This document shows, one piece after another, positions 22,529-30,771 of a DNA stretch of 39,910 bases. The notes below the pieces were generated by a model. That model saw only the letters and a list, made by a program, of their open reading frames with translations, was not told the origin of the DNA and did no database searches. A program made the position numbers and the translations under genes. How positions within the stretch are numbered: the first letter of the stretch is position 1; the number at the start of each line of letters is the position of its first letter. The stretch comes from Selenomonas ruminantium subsp. ruminantium ATCC 12561 (GTDB lineage Bacteria > Bacillota > Negativicutes > Selenomonadales > Selenomonadaceae): the NCBI RefSeq assembly GCF_000424065.1, contig NZ_AUJE01000035.1, positions 1-39,910 on the forward strand. The letters run 5' to 3'.

Positions 22529-22759
22529 GATACTTTTCTTTGGCGCAAAGAAAAGTATCCAAAAGAAAACGCGGACTGAAATCCCATCACGGGATTTACG
22601 TCCGCCTGCGCCCTTCCTTGGGCGCCGGGCAACGAGTACGCGTTATCTTTTCGAAATAAAAGTAAAAGCCTTCCCCTATGGGGGCGGCTTTGCCGCGGGT
22701 GTCCGGTGGACACCCCGTACGGGACCGTGTTAGCGGTGGATGAGGTTCTTACCGCTAAC
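22529..22759. repeat. Cluster of six hairpins between pgk and tpiA
   Basis: In order: a perfect 14-bp stem with 3-base loop (22529-22559, GATACTTTTCTTTG arm); GCGGAC/GTCCGC with GAAATCCC/GGGATTT (22571-22605); GCGCCC/GGGCGC (22608-22625); GCGGC/GCCGC (22684-22696); GGGTGTCC/GGACACCC (22697-22715); and GTTAGCGGT/ACCGCTAAC (22729-22759). No gene is present. It looks like a mosaic of intergenic repeats and would strongly structure the pgk-tpiA message. Confidence 0.65.
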
Positions 22760-22797
22760 TGGTCTTATAACAATAAAATTGCTGGGAGGCTATATAA

Positions 22798-23547
22798 ATG
22801 GCTAGAACTCCGATTATTGCCGGTAACTGGAAAATGAACAACACGATTAAGGAAGGCGTTGAGCTCGTAAAGGCTCTGGCTCCTCTCGTTAAGGACGCTA
22901 CGGTAGACGTTGTGGTTTGCCCGACGGCTACGGCTCTTTCCTCCGTTTGTGAAGCTGTAAAAGGCACCAACATCCACGTTGGCGCACAGAACGTACATTG
23001 GGAAGCAAAAGGTGCTTTCACGGGTGAAATCTCCACGGGCATGCTCAACGAAATCGGTGTAGATTACGTTGTCCTTGGTCATAGCGAACGCCGTGACTAC
23101 TTCGGTGAAACGGACGAAGGCGTAAACAAGCGCGCTCGTGCTGCTTTCGCTGCTGGTATCACGCCGATTATCTGCTGCGGTGAAAGCCTCGAAATCCGTG
23201 AAGCTGGCACTTACATCGACCATGTAGTTGCTCAGATTAACGCTGCTCTCGAAGGTTTTGCAGCAGACGAAGTTGCAAAACTCGTTATCGCTTACGAACC
23301 GATCTGGGCTATCGGCACGGGCAAGACGGCTACCTTTGACCAGGCTGAAGAAGTCTGCAAAGCTATCCGCGAAGCTGTTGCCAAGAAATTCGACCAGACG
23401 GCAGCTGACGCTATCCGCATCCAGTACGGCGGCAGCGTAAAACCGGCTACGATCAAAGACCTCATGCAGCAGCCGAACGTTGACGGTGCTCTCGTAGGCG
23501 GCGCTTCCCTGAAGGCTGAAGACTTCAGCGCTATCGTTAACTTCTAA
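22798..23547 (+). CDS. tpiA: Triosephosphate isomerase
   Basis: 249 residues, standard. It has GNWKMNNT with the catalytic Lys, [14 protein letters not shown] with the catalytic His, [14 protein letters not shown] with the catalytic Glu, and the phosphate-gripping IQYGGSVKP and GALVGGASL. It interconverts dihydroxyacetone phosphate and glyceraldehyde-3-phosphate. GGGAGG lies upstream. It is 32 bases ahead of gpmI, with no terminator between them. Confidence 0.96.
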   Translation: MARTPIIAGNWKMNNTIKEGVELVKALAPLVKDATVDVVVCPTATALSSVCEAVKGTNIHVGAQNVHWEAKGAFTGEISTGMLNEIGVDYVVLGHSERRDYFGETDEGVNKRARAAFAAGITPIICCGESLEIREAGTYIDHVVAQINAALEGFAADEVAKLVIAYEPIWAIGTGKTATFDQAEEVCKAIREAVAKKFDQTAADAIRIQYGGSVKPATIKDLMQQPNVDGALVGGASLKAEDFSAIVNF

Positions 23548-23579
23548 TCTGTGTTTCTTAGAAGGAGCATATAAAAAAC

Positions 23580-25109
23580 ATGGCAACTCTTAAAAATGCA
23601 CCGGTGGCCCTCATCATCATGGATGGCTGTGGCCTCGGTGATAAAACCGACAAGAACAACGCTGTACAGGTAGCTAACACGCCCGTACTCGACGGACTCC
23701 TTGCCAACTACAAGACCAGCCAGCTGCAGGCTTCCGGCGAATTCGTCGGCCTGCCGGATGGTCAGATGGGCAACTCCGAAGTTGGTCATACCAACATCGG
23801 TGCCGGCCGCATCATCTATCAGCAGCTGACCCGCATCACCCGCGACATCAAGAACGGCGACTTCTTCAAGAACGAAGCTCTGCTGTCCATCGTCAACGGC
23901 GTGAAGGAAAAGAACGGCGCCCTGCACCTTATGGGCCTCGTTTCTCCGGGCGGCGTGCACAGCCATCAGGAGCACCTCTATGCGCTGCTCGAAATGGCCA
24001 AGAAAAACGACATCAAGGAAGTCTATGTACATGCCTTCCTCGATGGCCGTGATGTACCGCCCCAGAGCGCACAGCCTTTCCTCGAAGAACTCGAAGCAAA
24101 GTGCAAAGAAATCGGTGCTGGCTGCATTGCAACCGTCAGCGGCCGTTACTACGCTATGGACCGCGACAACCGTTGGGAACGCGTAGTCAAGGCTTATGAA
24201 GCCATCACCCATGCAGAAGGCGTTAGCGCTGATTCTGCAGTAGCCGGCCTCAAGGCAAGCTACGACAATGACGTAAACGACGAATTCGTTGTGCCGTTCG
24301 TAGTCAAAGGCTACGAAGGCATGAAGAATGGCGACGGCGCTATCTTCTTCAACTTCCGTCCGGACCGTGCCCGTCAGCTCACGCATTCCTTCGTGGATGA
24401 AAGCTTTGACGGTTTCGAACGCGACGAAGATTTGAAGATTCCGTTCGCTACCTTCTCCCAGTATGAAGACGGCATGAACGCTCTCGTAGCTTTCCCGCCG
24501 GAATCCATCAATAACACGCTGGGCGAAATCATCCAGAACAAGGGCATGACCCAGCTGCGCATCGCTGAAACCGAGAAGTACGCTCATGTAACGTTCTTCT
24601 TCAACGGCGGCGTGGAAGAACCCTACAAGGGTGAAGACCGCATCCTCGTTCCGTCCCCGAAGGTTGCAACCTACGACCTCCAGCCGGAAATGAGCGCTGT
24701 GGAAGTTACGGATAAAGTTGTCGAAGCCATCAAATCCGGCAAATACGACTTCATCATCCTCAACTATGCAAACTGCGACATGGTTGGTCATACCGGCGTA
24801 TTCCCAGCTGTAATCAAGGCTGTGGAAACGGTAGACAACTGTGTTGGCCGTTTCGTAGACGCCATCCGCGAAGTTGGCGGCGAGGTCTGCATCACCGCTG
24901 ACCACGGCAACGCCGACAAGATGATGGACTACGAAAACGACCAGCCCTTCACCAAACACACCACCAATCCGGTACCGTTCATCGTGGTATCCGACCGCGT
25001 CAAGTCCGTTAAGGACGGCGCCCTCTGCGATATCGCACCGACTCTTTTAACGCTGGCAGGCGTAGAGATTCCGGCCGAAATGACGGGCAAGAACCTGGTG
25101 GAACTCTAA
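23580..25109 (+). CDS. gpmI: 2,3-bisphosphoglycerate-independent phosphoglycerate mutase
   Basis: 509 residues, the normal length of the Mn-dependent enzyme. The alkaline-phosphatase-fold metal sites are visible: LIIMDGCGLGD, the catalytic Ser in GQMGNSEVGHTNIGAGR, NYANCDMVGHTGVF, and ITADHGNADKMMD. The inserted phosphatase-like domain has GLVSPGGVHSHQEHL, FLDGRDVPPQSA, TVSGRYYAMDRDNRWERV and FNFRPDRARQLTH. It converts 3- to 2-phosphoglycerate. AGAAGGAGC lies 14 bases before the ATG, a little long. Enolase would be the next step but is not here. Confidence 0.96.
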   Translation: MATLKNAPVALIIMDGCGLGDKTDKNNAVQVANTPVLDGLLANYKTSQLQASGEFVGLPDGQMGNSEVGHTNIGAGRIIYQQLTRITRDIKNGDFFKNEALLSIVNGVKEKNGALHLMGLVSPGGVHSHQEHLYALLEMAKKNDIKEVYVHAFLDGRDVPPQSAQPFLEELEAKCKEIGAGCIATVSGRYYAMDRDNRWERVVKAYEAITHAEGVSADSAVAGLKASYDNDVNDEFVVPFVVKGYEGMKNGDGAIFFNFRPDRARQLTHSFVDESFDGFERDEDLKIPFATFSQYEDGMNALVAFPPESINNTLGEIIQNKGMTQLRIAETEKYAHVTFFFNGGVEEPYKGEDRILVPSPKVATYDLQPEMSAVEVTDKVVEAIKSGKYDFIILNYANCDMVGHTGVFPAVIKAVETVDNCVGRFVDAIREVGGEVCITADHGNADKMMDYENDQPFTKHTTNPVPFIVVSDRVKSVKDGALCDIAPTLLTLAGVEIPAEMTGKNLVEL

Positions 25110-25111
25110 TC

Positions 25112-25240
25112 AGCAGGACAGAGGCAGCTCCCTTGAGCAAGGGCGCGTAAGCGCGGGATGCCGGTGGCATCCCCGGGGAGCAGGTTCATCGATGTTATCG
25201 GTGACCGCTCCATGCTAGCCCTCTTATGTTCTCCTGCTTT
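25112..25240 (+). terminator. Large nested hairpin after gpmI
   Basis: Outer arms AGCAGGA (25112-25118) and TCCTGCT (25232-25238), then TT. Inside are GCGCGTAAGCGC and GGGATGCCGGTGGCATCCCC stems and CTCCC/GGGGAG arms. It likely ends the glycolytic transcript and belongs with the other hairpin-rich spacers here. Confidence 0.55.
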
Positions 25241-25290
25241 GGGGCAAGACCTCTAGTGTTATATTTTAGAAAAAGAGAGGAATACGAACA

Positions 25291-25986
25291 ATGATTGCTT
25301 ATTCACAAAAAGTGGAAGACATGGCATGCGTAGCCCAGGAAGTACACCATGGTGCTGCTCCCATTCCTGAAGAAGGCAAATGGGTAAAATCCAAGAACGT
25401 ACAGGACATCAGCGGCCTGACGCACGGCATTGGCTGGTGCGCTCCGCAGCAGGGTGCCTGTAAACTGACCCTGAACGTTAAGGACGGCATCATCCAGGAA
25501 GCTCTCGTTGAAACCATCGGCTGCTCCGGTATGACGCATTCTGCTGCAATGGCTGCAGAAATCCTGCCGGGCCTCACGGTTCTCGAAGCCCTGAACACTG
25601 ACCTCGTGTGCGATGCCATCAACACCGCTATGCGCGAACTCTTCCTGCAGATTGCTTATGGCCGTTCCCAGACTGCATTCTCCGATGACGGTCTGCCCAT
25701 CGGCGCTGGCCTCGATGACCTTGGTAAAGGTCTGCGCAGCCAGACGGGTACGCTCTACAGCACGCTCAAGAAGGGTCCCCGTTACCTCGAACTTGCAGAA
25801 GGCTATGTAACGAAACTCGGTCTGGACAGCGAAAACCGCGTAATCGGTTACGAAGTTGTTCAGCTCGGCAAAGTTATGGAAGCTGTACGTGCCGGCAAAG
25901 ATGCTAACGAAGCCATCAAAGCCAACACCAGCACCAAAGGCCGTTTCGCTGACGCTGTTAAGACGATTGACCCGCGCGAAGAGTAA
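25291..25986 (+). CDS. NifU/IscU-like iron-sulfur scaffold family protein
   Basis: 231 residues. The middle resembles the IscU/NifU N-terminal scaffold: GWCAPQQGACKLTLNVKDG, then VETIGCSGMTHSAAMAAE, then LVCDAINTAMREL, supplying three spaced Cys positions like those that hold a transient Fe-S cluster. The C-terminal 90 residues (after SQTAFSDDGLPIGAG) have no match that I recognise. The partner gene 49 bases downstream encodes a GGGtGRT protein; these two families are, from memory, commonly adjacent. AAGAGAGG lies upstream of the ATG. A scaffold role is inferred. Confidence 0.75.
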   Translation: MIAYSQKVEDMACVAQEVHHGAAPIPEEGKWVKSKNVQDISGLTHGIGWCAPQQGACKLTLNVKDGIIQEALVETIGCSGMTHSAAMAAEILPGLTVLEALNTDLVCDAINTAMRELFLQIAYGRSQTAFSDDGLPIGAGLDDLGKGLRSQTGTLYSTLKKGPRYLELAEGYVTKLGLDSENRVIGYEVVQLGKVMEAVRAGKDANEAIKANTSTKGRFADAVKTIDPREE

Positions 25987-26035
25987 TAATCTACCTTCCG
26001 AAGTTAATGCAAGTGTATAGAGAGGAATGAATAGA

Positions 26036-27037
26036 ATGTCATTATTCGAAGGCTATGAACGCCGTATTGACCAGATTAATGAAGTTTGCAAAAAGTATGG
26101 TATTGCTTCCATCGAAGAAGCAAAAACCATCTGCGATGAAAAAGGCGTAAAAGCTTACGACATCGTAGGCGACCTGCAGCCGATTGCATTCGAAAATGCA
26201 AAATGGGCTTATACCCTCGGCGCTGCTATCGCAATCAAGAAGGGCTGCACGGCTGCTGCTGATGCTGCCAAAGCTATCGGCGAAGGCCTCCAGGCTTTCT
26301 GCGTACCGGGTTCCGTTGCTGACCATCGTAAAGTAGGTCTTGGCCATGGTAACCTCGGCGCTATGCTTCTGTCCGAAGAAGCTGGTTGCTTCGCATTCCT
26401 GGCTGGTCACGAATCGTTTGCCGCTGCTGAAGGTGCTATCGGTATCGCACAGACGGCTAACAAAGTTCGTAAGAACCCGCTGCGCGTTATCCTGAACGGC
26501 CTCGGCAAAGACGCTGCTCAGATCATCAGCCGCATCAACGGTTTCACCTTCGTAGAAACCGAATATGACTTCAAGGCTGACAAAGTAAACGTAGTGAAGG
26601 AAATCGCTTACAGCGATGGCCTCCGCTCCAAGGTTCGCTGCTACGGTGCTGAATCCGTACAGGAAGGCGTTGCCATCATGAAACTGGAGAACGTTGATAT
26701 CTCCATCACGGGTAACTCCACGAACCCGACCCGCTTCCAGCATCCGGTTGCAGGCTGCTACAAGAAAGACTGCATCGAAAACGGCAAGAAGTACTTCTCC
26801 GTTGCAAGCGGTGGCGGCACGGGCCGTACGCTCCATCCGGATAACATGGCAGCAGGTCCTGCTTCCTATGGTATGACTGACACCATGGGCCGTATGCATG
26901 GCGATGCCCAGTTCGCAGGTTCCTCCTCCGTACCGGCACACGTTGACATGATGGGCCTCATCGGCGCAGGCAACAACCCGATGGTTGGTATGACCGTAGC
27001 CGTAGCTGTAGCTGTACAGGAAGCTATGAGCAAATAA
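26036..27037 (+). CDS. GGGtGRT family protein
   Basis: 333 residues. It carries the motif SVASGGGTGRTLHPDN after which the family is named, along with VPGSVADHRKVGLGHGNLGA and GAGNNPMVGMTVAVAVAVQE. The function of the family is not established. The start chosen is ATG 26036, 10 bases behind GAGAGGA; the ATG at 26027 touches that ribosome-binding site. It is likely co-transcribed with the IscU-like gene, and a strong terminator follows. Codon use is as biased as in the glycolytic genes, which suggests high expression. Confidence 0.85.
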   Translation: MSLFEGYERRIDQINEVCKKYGIASIEEAKTICDEKGVKAYDIVGDLQPIAFENAKWAYTLGAAIAIKKGCTAAADAAKAIGEGLQAFCVPGSVADHRKVGLGHGNLGAMLLSEEAGCFAFLAGHESFAAAEGAIGIAQTANKVRKNPLRVILNGLGKDAAQIISRINGFTFVETEYDFKADKVNVVKEIAYSDGLRSKVRCYGAESVQEGVAIMKLENVDISITGNSTNPTRFQHPVAGCYKKDCIENGKKYFSVASGGGTGRTLHPDNMAAGPASYGMTDTMGRMHGDAQFAGSSSVPAHVDMMGLIGAGNNPMVGMTVAVAVAVQEAMSK

Positions 27038-27055
27038 TTAAAAACGTATGTTTTC

Positions 27056-27091
27056 AGGCACAAGTTCCGTTAAAGGGACTTGTGCCTTTTT
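27056..27091 (+). terminator. Intrinsic terminator after the GGGtGRT gene
   Basis: AGGCACAAGTTCC, loop, GGGACTTGTGCC, then TTTTT. Confidence 0.9.
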
Positions 27092-27109
27092 GACGTATAC
27101 AACCGAATT

Positions 27110-27135
27110 TAATTTTTTCCCGATATTGTCGATAT
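27110..27135 (+). promoter_or_regulatory. Candidate sigma-28 promoter of the flagellin operon
   Basis: TAAT (27110-27113), 15-base spacer, TCGATAT (27129-27135), close to the flagellar consensus TAAA-N15-GCCGATAA. A second possible -10, CCCGATAT (27119-27126), overlaps it. It lies about 45 bases upstream of the first flagellin of the cluster. Confidence 0.55.
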
Positions 27136-27179
27136 ACTATATGATAAGGTTTGTTTGCGCATACACGGAGGTAAGTGCT

Positions 27180-28943
27180 ATGGCAATGGTCATAAAGAAC
27201 AATATGGCAGCCCAGATGGCCTTGGGAGAGCTGAACAAAAATAATAATAAATTGTCAAAATCTTTGCAGAAAGCAGCTTCCGGCATGAAGATCAATAGTG
27301 CCGCTGATGATGCCTCCGGCTATGCCATCAGTGAGCGCATGCAGGTGCAGCTGCGCAGCCTTAATGCGGACATTTCCAACACGCAAAACGCCACCAGCTT
27401 GCTGAAAACAGCAGAAGGAGCGGTATCTTCGACCGTCGATATACTCAAAGCCTTTAAAGAAAAGGCCATTAATGCCGCCAACGATACCAATACGGACGAT
27501 GACCGTGCCATCATGCAAAAGGAACTCAACCAATATATGTCTCAGATTGAAGATAACGCTGCGGTGACGTTCAATGGCAAACGGCTGTTGGATGGTACGC
27601 AGGGGCGGGGGATCGTCGCCAACCCTTGGGATGCCATGGCTTCTTTCATGAGCTATCTGGATGACGCAGATGACGCTACGGCACAGGAGGCGTTGGACGG
27701 TGCCATTAACTATGTTTCTGGCGGGAAATTTGACGATGAGGAAGCCCTGATTAATTGTTTTATTAACGATATAACGAAAAGTGGACTTGAAGCCTGCGGC
27801 ATCGATTTGAACAACGATGATACGGGGGCTATTACAGGCAAGGATGCGCGCAATGAAGTGGTAAAAACCGCTGAAAGCATTGTGCCGGAAAAAGATTATC
27901 CTTATGGCGGAAATCCAACAGGAGGAACCTCCCGCATTCGTGGCTTGACGGTGAAATGGCCTGCTTCCGTAAATTCGGATGTGGAAAGAGCAATATTGGG
28001 AGCCTTGGATCATCCCTGGCTGCAAAATTGCATGGATCTCATTGATGAATCCTATGCCTTGAATTTCTGGGAGAAAGGCGTTTCTATTCGTACTATGGAT
28101 GTGATACTGTCCAATAGTGGCCCAGGAAATTTAGCTTATATTACAAACAGTTCATCTGGAGGGGTTAAGAGTCTTAGTTTGACCATTAATATGTACTATT
28201 ATTCTTCTCTGGATTTAAAAGACTGGAATGGTAAAACTCCAAGCGTATCCGGTTATCTCGATCGCATAATTGCACATGAGATGACACATGCATTGATGAC
28301 ATCCAATATCAAAAATTTTAACAGTCTGCCTAAGTATATTACTGCAGGGGCAGCTGAATTGGTACATGGAATTGATGATTTTCGCAAAAAAAGCATTATC
28401 AGTCTGGCCAGTAATCCCGCTACATTGAAAAGTGTTTTACAAAATTCATCGTCAGCATCTGGCGACCAGGCTTACGCTGCCGGTTATATGATTCTTCGTT
28501 ATCTGGCAAAACAGTCTGCCGATGGGGAGCCGGAGAAAAACCTGACCTTCCATACAGGCACCAAGGCAAATCAAAATCTGCGGATAGGGCTTGCCGATAT
28601 GCGCTGCAAGGCATTGGGCCTTAGAAAATCAGATGGTACTACGGTAAGCGTTACTACGCAGGAACAGGCAAATTCAGCCATTACGGTGATTGACCGGGCC
28701 ATTGGCCGGGCACTCAAGCAGCAGACCCTTATCGGCGCGATGACGAGCCGCTTGGAATACACGGCGGCAAACCTGACTACCGCCCACGAAAACGTCACCT
28801 CTTCAGAGAGCGTCATACGCGATGCGGATATGGCCAAAGAAATGAGCAGCTATACCAAAGCAAATGTTTTGACCCAGGCGGCGCAATCGATGCTGGCACA
28901 GGCAAATCAGAACAGTTCTTCGGTACTTAGTTTATTGCAATAA
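27180..28943 (+). CDS. Flagellin with inserted metallopeptidase, permuted module order (flagellinolysin-like)
   Basis: 587 residues. Flagellin ends are intact: ND0/ND1 (1 to about 140, MAMVIKNNMAAQMALGELNK) and CD1/CD0 (about 460-587, ending RDADMAKEM to LSLLQ). Between them lies module A (about residues 147-262: FMSYLDD, INCFINDI, DTGAITGKD, VKWPA), then module B (about 265-453) with the HExxH peptidase motif AHEMTHALM, His366, Glu367, His370. The third gluzincin ligand, expected 18 residues on, is Ala389 (ITAGAAEL), so catalysis may be weakened or lost, unless Glu393 substitutes. Module order is the reverse of that in the next gene. Start ATG 27180 follows ACGGAGG; the frame is open upstream but without a site. 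Four cysteines lie within or next to the insert. Confidence 0.88.
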   Translation: MAMVIKNNMAAQMALGELNKNNNKLSKSLQKAASGMKINSAADDASGYAISERMQVQLRSLNADISNTQNATSLLKTAEGAVSSTVDILKAFKEKAINAANDTNTDDDRAIMQKELNQYMSQIEDNAAVTFNGKRLLDGTQGRGIVANPWDAMASFMSYLDDADDATAQEALDGAINYVSGGKFDDEEALINCFINDITKSGLEACGIDLNNDDTGAITGKDARNEVVKTAESIVPEKDYPYGGNPTGGTSRIRGLTVKWPASVNSDVERAILGALDHPWLQNCMDLIDESYALNFWEKGVSIRTMDVILSNSGPGNLAYITNSSSGGVKSLSLTINMYYYSSLDLKDWNGKTPSVSGYLDRIIAHEMTHALMTSNIKNFNSLPKYITAGAAELVHGIDDFRKKSIISLASNPATLKSVLQNSSSASGDQAYAAGYMILRYLAKQSADGEPEKNLTFHTGTKANQNLRIGLADMRCKALGLRKSDGTTVSVTTQEQANSAITVIDRAIGRALKQQTLIGAMTSRLEYTAANLTTAHENVTSSESVIRDADMAKEMSSYTKANVLTQAAQSMLAQANQNSSSVLSLLQ

Positions 28944-28964
28944 ATATACACGGAGGTAAATTCT

Positions 28965-30740
28965 ATGGCAATGGTCGTAAAGAATAACAGGGAAGCGTTA
29001 AATGCGCTGAATACACTGAATAAAAACGAAAGCGCCATGCGCAGCAGCTTGCAAAAAGTTTCCAGCGGCATGAAAATCAACAGTGCAGCTGACGATGCTT
29101 CCGGCTACTCGATTTCGGAAAAAATGCGGGTACGCATTCGCGGACTTGACCAGGCCACGGCCAACACACAAAATGCGACAAGCATGCTCAGAACGGCAGA
29201 GGGAGCTGTGCAGTCCACCATTGATATCATGAGAAACATCAAGGAAAAGGCGCTGAATTCTGCAAATGATACCAATACCGATGATGACCGGTCAATCATC
29301 CAAAAAGAAGTTGACCAGCTGGTGGAACAGATTGACGAGAACGCCAGTGCAACCTTCAACGGCAGACCGCTGTTCGATGGCTCTAACCGGCAGGCTGATA
29401 CTGTTGAGCAGCAGATTATCAAGGCACTTAACAGTGAATGGATTCAGAACAGTCTGGAGATGATAAAAGAAGCCTATGGCGTGGACTTTACGCAGGACAG
29501 CACAACCGTCAACAGAATGAAGGTAAATTTGAATTATAATCCCTCTTCACAGCAAAGTTCTGCTCTAGCCTGGGTAACGTCTACCCCGGTGGGAGGGAAG
29601 ACCGTTTCGTTGCAATTAGACATTAATATGACATTTTATAGCAATATGGATATGGAAAATGTCAATGGTGTTTACCCTGGTGGTGGTGCGGCAAATTACT
29701 TAGACCGTACAATTGCTCATGAAATGACCCATGCAGTAATGGCAGCAAATATTGAAAATTTTTCTTCACTACCATTATACATAAAGGAGGGAATGGCTGA
29801 ATTAATACACGGTGCAGATGATAATCTAAGTAATGAAATTAATAGTTTGGATGCAACGGAGTATACCAGTTTGTTTAATAATGGCGCTGGCACAAAAGCA
29901 CAATCACCATATGCCGGTGGTTTTGCATTATTTCGCTATATGGCATATCATTCGGGAGATAATGGCAAGGCTGCGCTTAGTCGTTTTATGAAAGTCCTGG
30001 AGGAGCAGGGGGCAGGTGCGATTGATGCTGCGGTATCTGGTGCTACGGCAGGGCGATTTGCTTCCTTGACGGATTTAACCAATTCATTTTTGAACGATTT
30101 TAACCGTTACTCGCCAATGAATATTAGTTTCTACAAAAAAGAATGCGGGATAGATATAGCCAATAAGGATATAGGTGGCATTATGGGATGGGATGCAGGC
30201 AACCGCGAATGGCGCACGACAGAAAGCACGGTTCCCGAAGGCGGTTCGACAAAATACTGGATTTACCCGGAAGATGCCGTAACCGTGATTGACGGCTTGG
30301 AAGTAGAATGGCCTGCCTTTGAGCATAAGATTGGCGGCTGGCAGTTCCATACAGGCACGAAATCCAACGAGTCCATTCATGTGGCGATTAATGATATTCA
30401 TGCGGAAGCTTTGGGCGTAAAGGCAAAAGATGGGACAAATATCAGCGTGGCCACATGGTCAGATGCGACAGCAGCAATCCGGCAAATCGATAAATCCTTA
30501 AACCGGGCCTTGAGCTATCAAACCAAGATTGGTGCGATTATCAGCCGCCTGGAATACACGGCAAGCAACCTTACGACCGCCAGCGAGAATACGCAAAGTT
30601 CCGAGTCTGTGATTCGGGATGCCGATATGGCAAAGGAAATGGCAACTTATACCAAGAATAATGTCTTGACGCAAAGCGCCCAAAGCATGCTGGCGCAGGC
30701 CAACCAGAATAGTTCATCGGTACTTAGCCTGTTGCAGTAA
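28965..30740 (+). CDS. Flagellin with inserted metallopeptidase (flagellinolysin-like), canonical zinc site
   Basis: 591 residues. The flagellin N-terminal domain (MAMVVKNNREALNALNTLNK to about 140) and C-terminal domain (about 462-591, ending LSLLQ) frame an insert. Module B comes first (about 147-335): VEQQIIKALNSEWIQNSLEM, then the peptidase core AHEMTHAVM with His252, Glu253, His256, and KEGMAEL with Glu275, giving HExxH-x18-E as in gluzincins. Module A follows (about 336-455: FMKVLEE, NSFLNDF, KDIGGIMGWD, VEWPA). Flagellinolysins are flagellins with a surface-exposed Zn peptidase along the filament. It starts 21 bases after the previous stop with a nearly identical ribosome-binding region, so the pair is a tandem duplication in one operon. 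The peptidase stretch is clearly more AT-rich than the flagellin ends. Confidence 0.9.
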   Translation: MAMVVKNNREALNALNTLNKNESAMRSSLQKVSSGMKINSAADDASGYSISEKMRVRIRGLDQATANTQNATSMLRTAEGAVQSTIDIMRNIKEKALNSANDTNTDDDRSIIQKEVDQLVEQIDENASATFNGRPLFDGSNRQADTVEQQIIKALNSEWIQNSLEMIKEAYGVDFTQDSTTVNRMKVNLNYNPSSQQSSALAWVTSTPVGGKTVSLQLDINMTFYSNMDMENVNGVYPGGGAANYLDRTIAHEMTHAVMAANIENFSSLPLYIKEGMAELIHGADDNLSNEINSLDATEYTSLFNNGAGTKAQSPYAGGFALFRYMAYHSGDNGKAALSRFMKVLEEQGAGAIDAAVSGATAGRFASLTDLTNSFLNDFNRYSPMNISFYKKECGIDIANKDIGGIMGWDAGNREWRTTESTVPEGGSTKYWIYPEDAVTVIDGLEVEWPAFEHKIGGWQFHTGTKSNESIHVAINDIHAEALGVKAKDGTNISVATWSDATAAIRQIDKSLNRALSYQTKIGAIISRLEYTASNLTTASENTQSSESVIRDADMAKEMATYTKNNVLTQSAQSMLAQANQNSSSVLSLLQ

Positions 30741-30771
30741 ATGGGGAAAGTTTATATAGGGGGAATGAGAA

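Noticed and set aside
23544-24959. 471-codon minus-strand frame opposite gpmI (and similar frames opposite pgk, tpiA and the GGGtGRT gene)
   Set aside because: These arise because the highly expressed genes avoid certain codons; none has a start site or a family match.
27048-27179. N-terminal extension of the first peptidase flagellin
   Set aside because: The frame is open, but the extension runs through the upstream terminator and the sigma-28 promoter. ACGGAGG and the MAMVIKNN start at 27180 match the other flagellins.
29781-29795. AAGGAGGGAATGG inside the second peptidase flagellin as an internal translation start
   Set aside because: The spacing from the GGAGG block to the ATG is only about 1-2 bases, and the bases encode the conserved KEGMAEL zinc-site segment.
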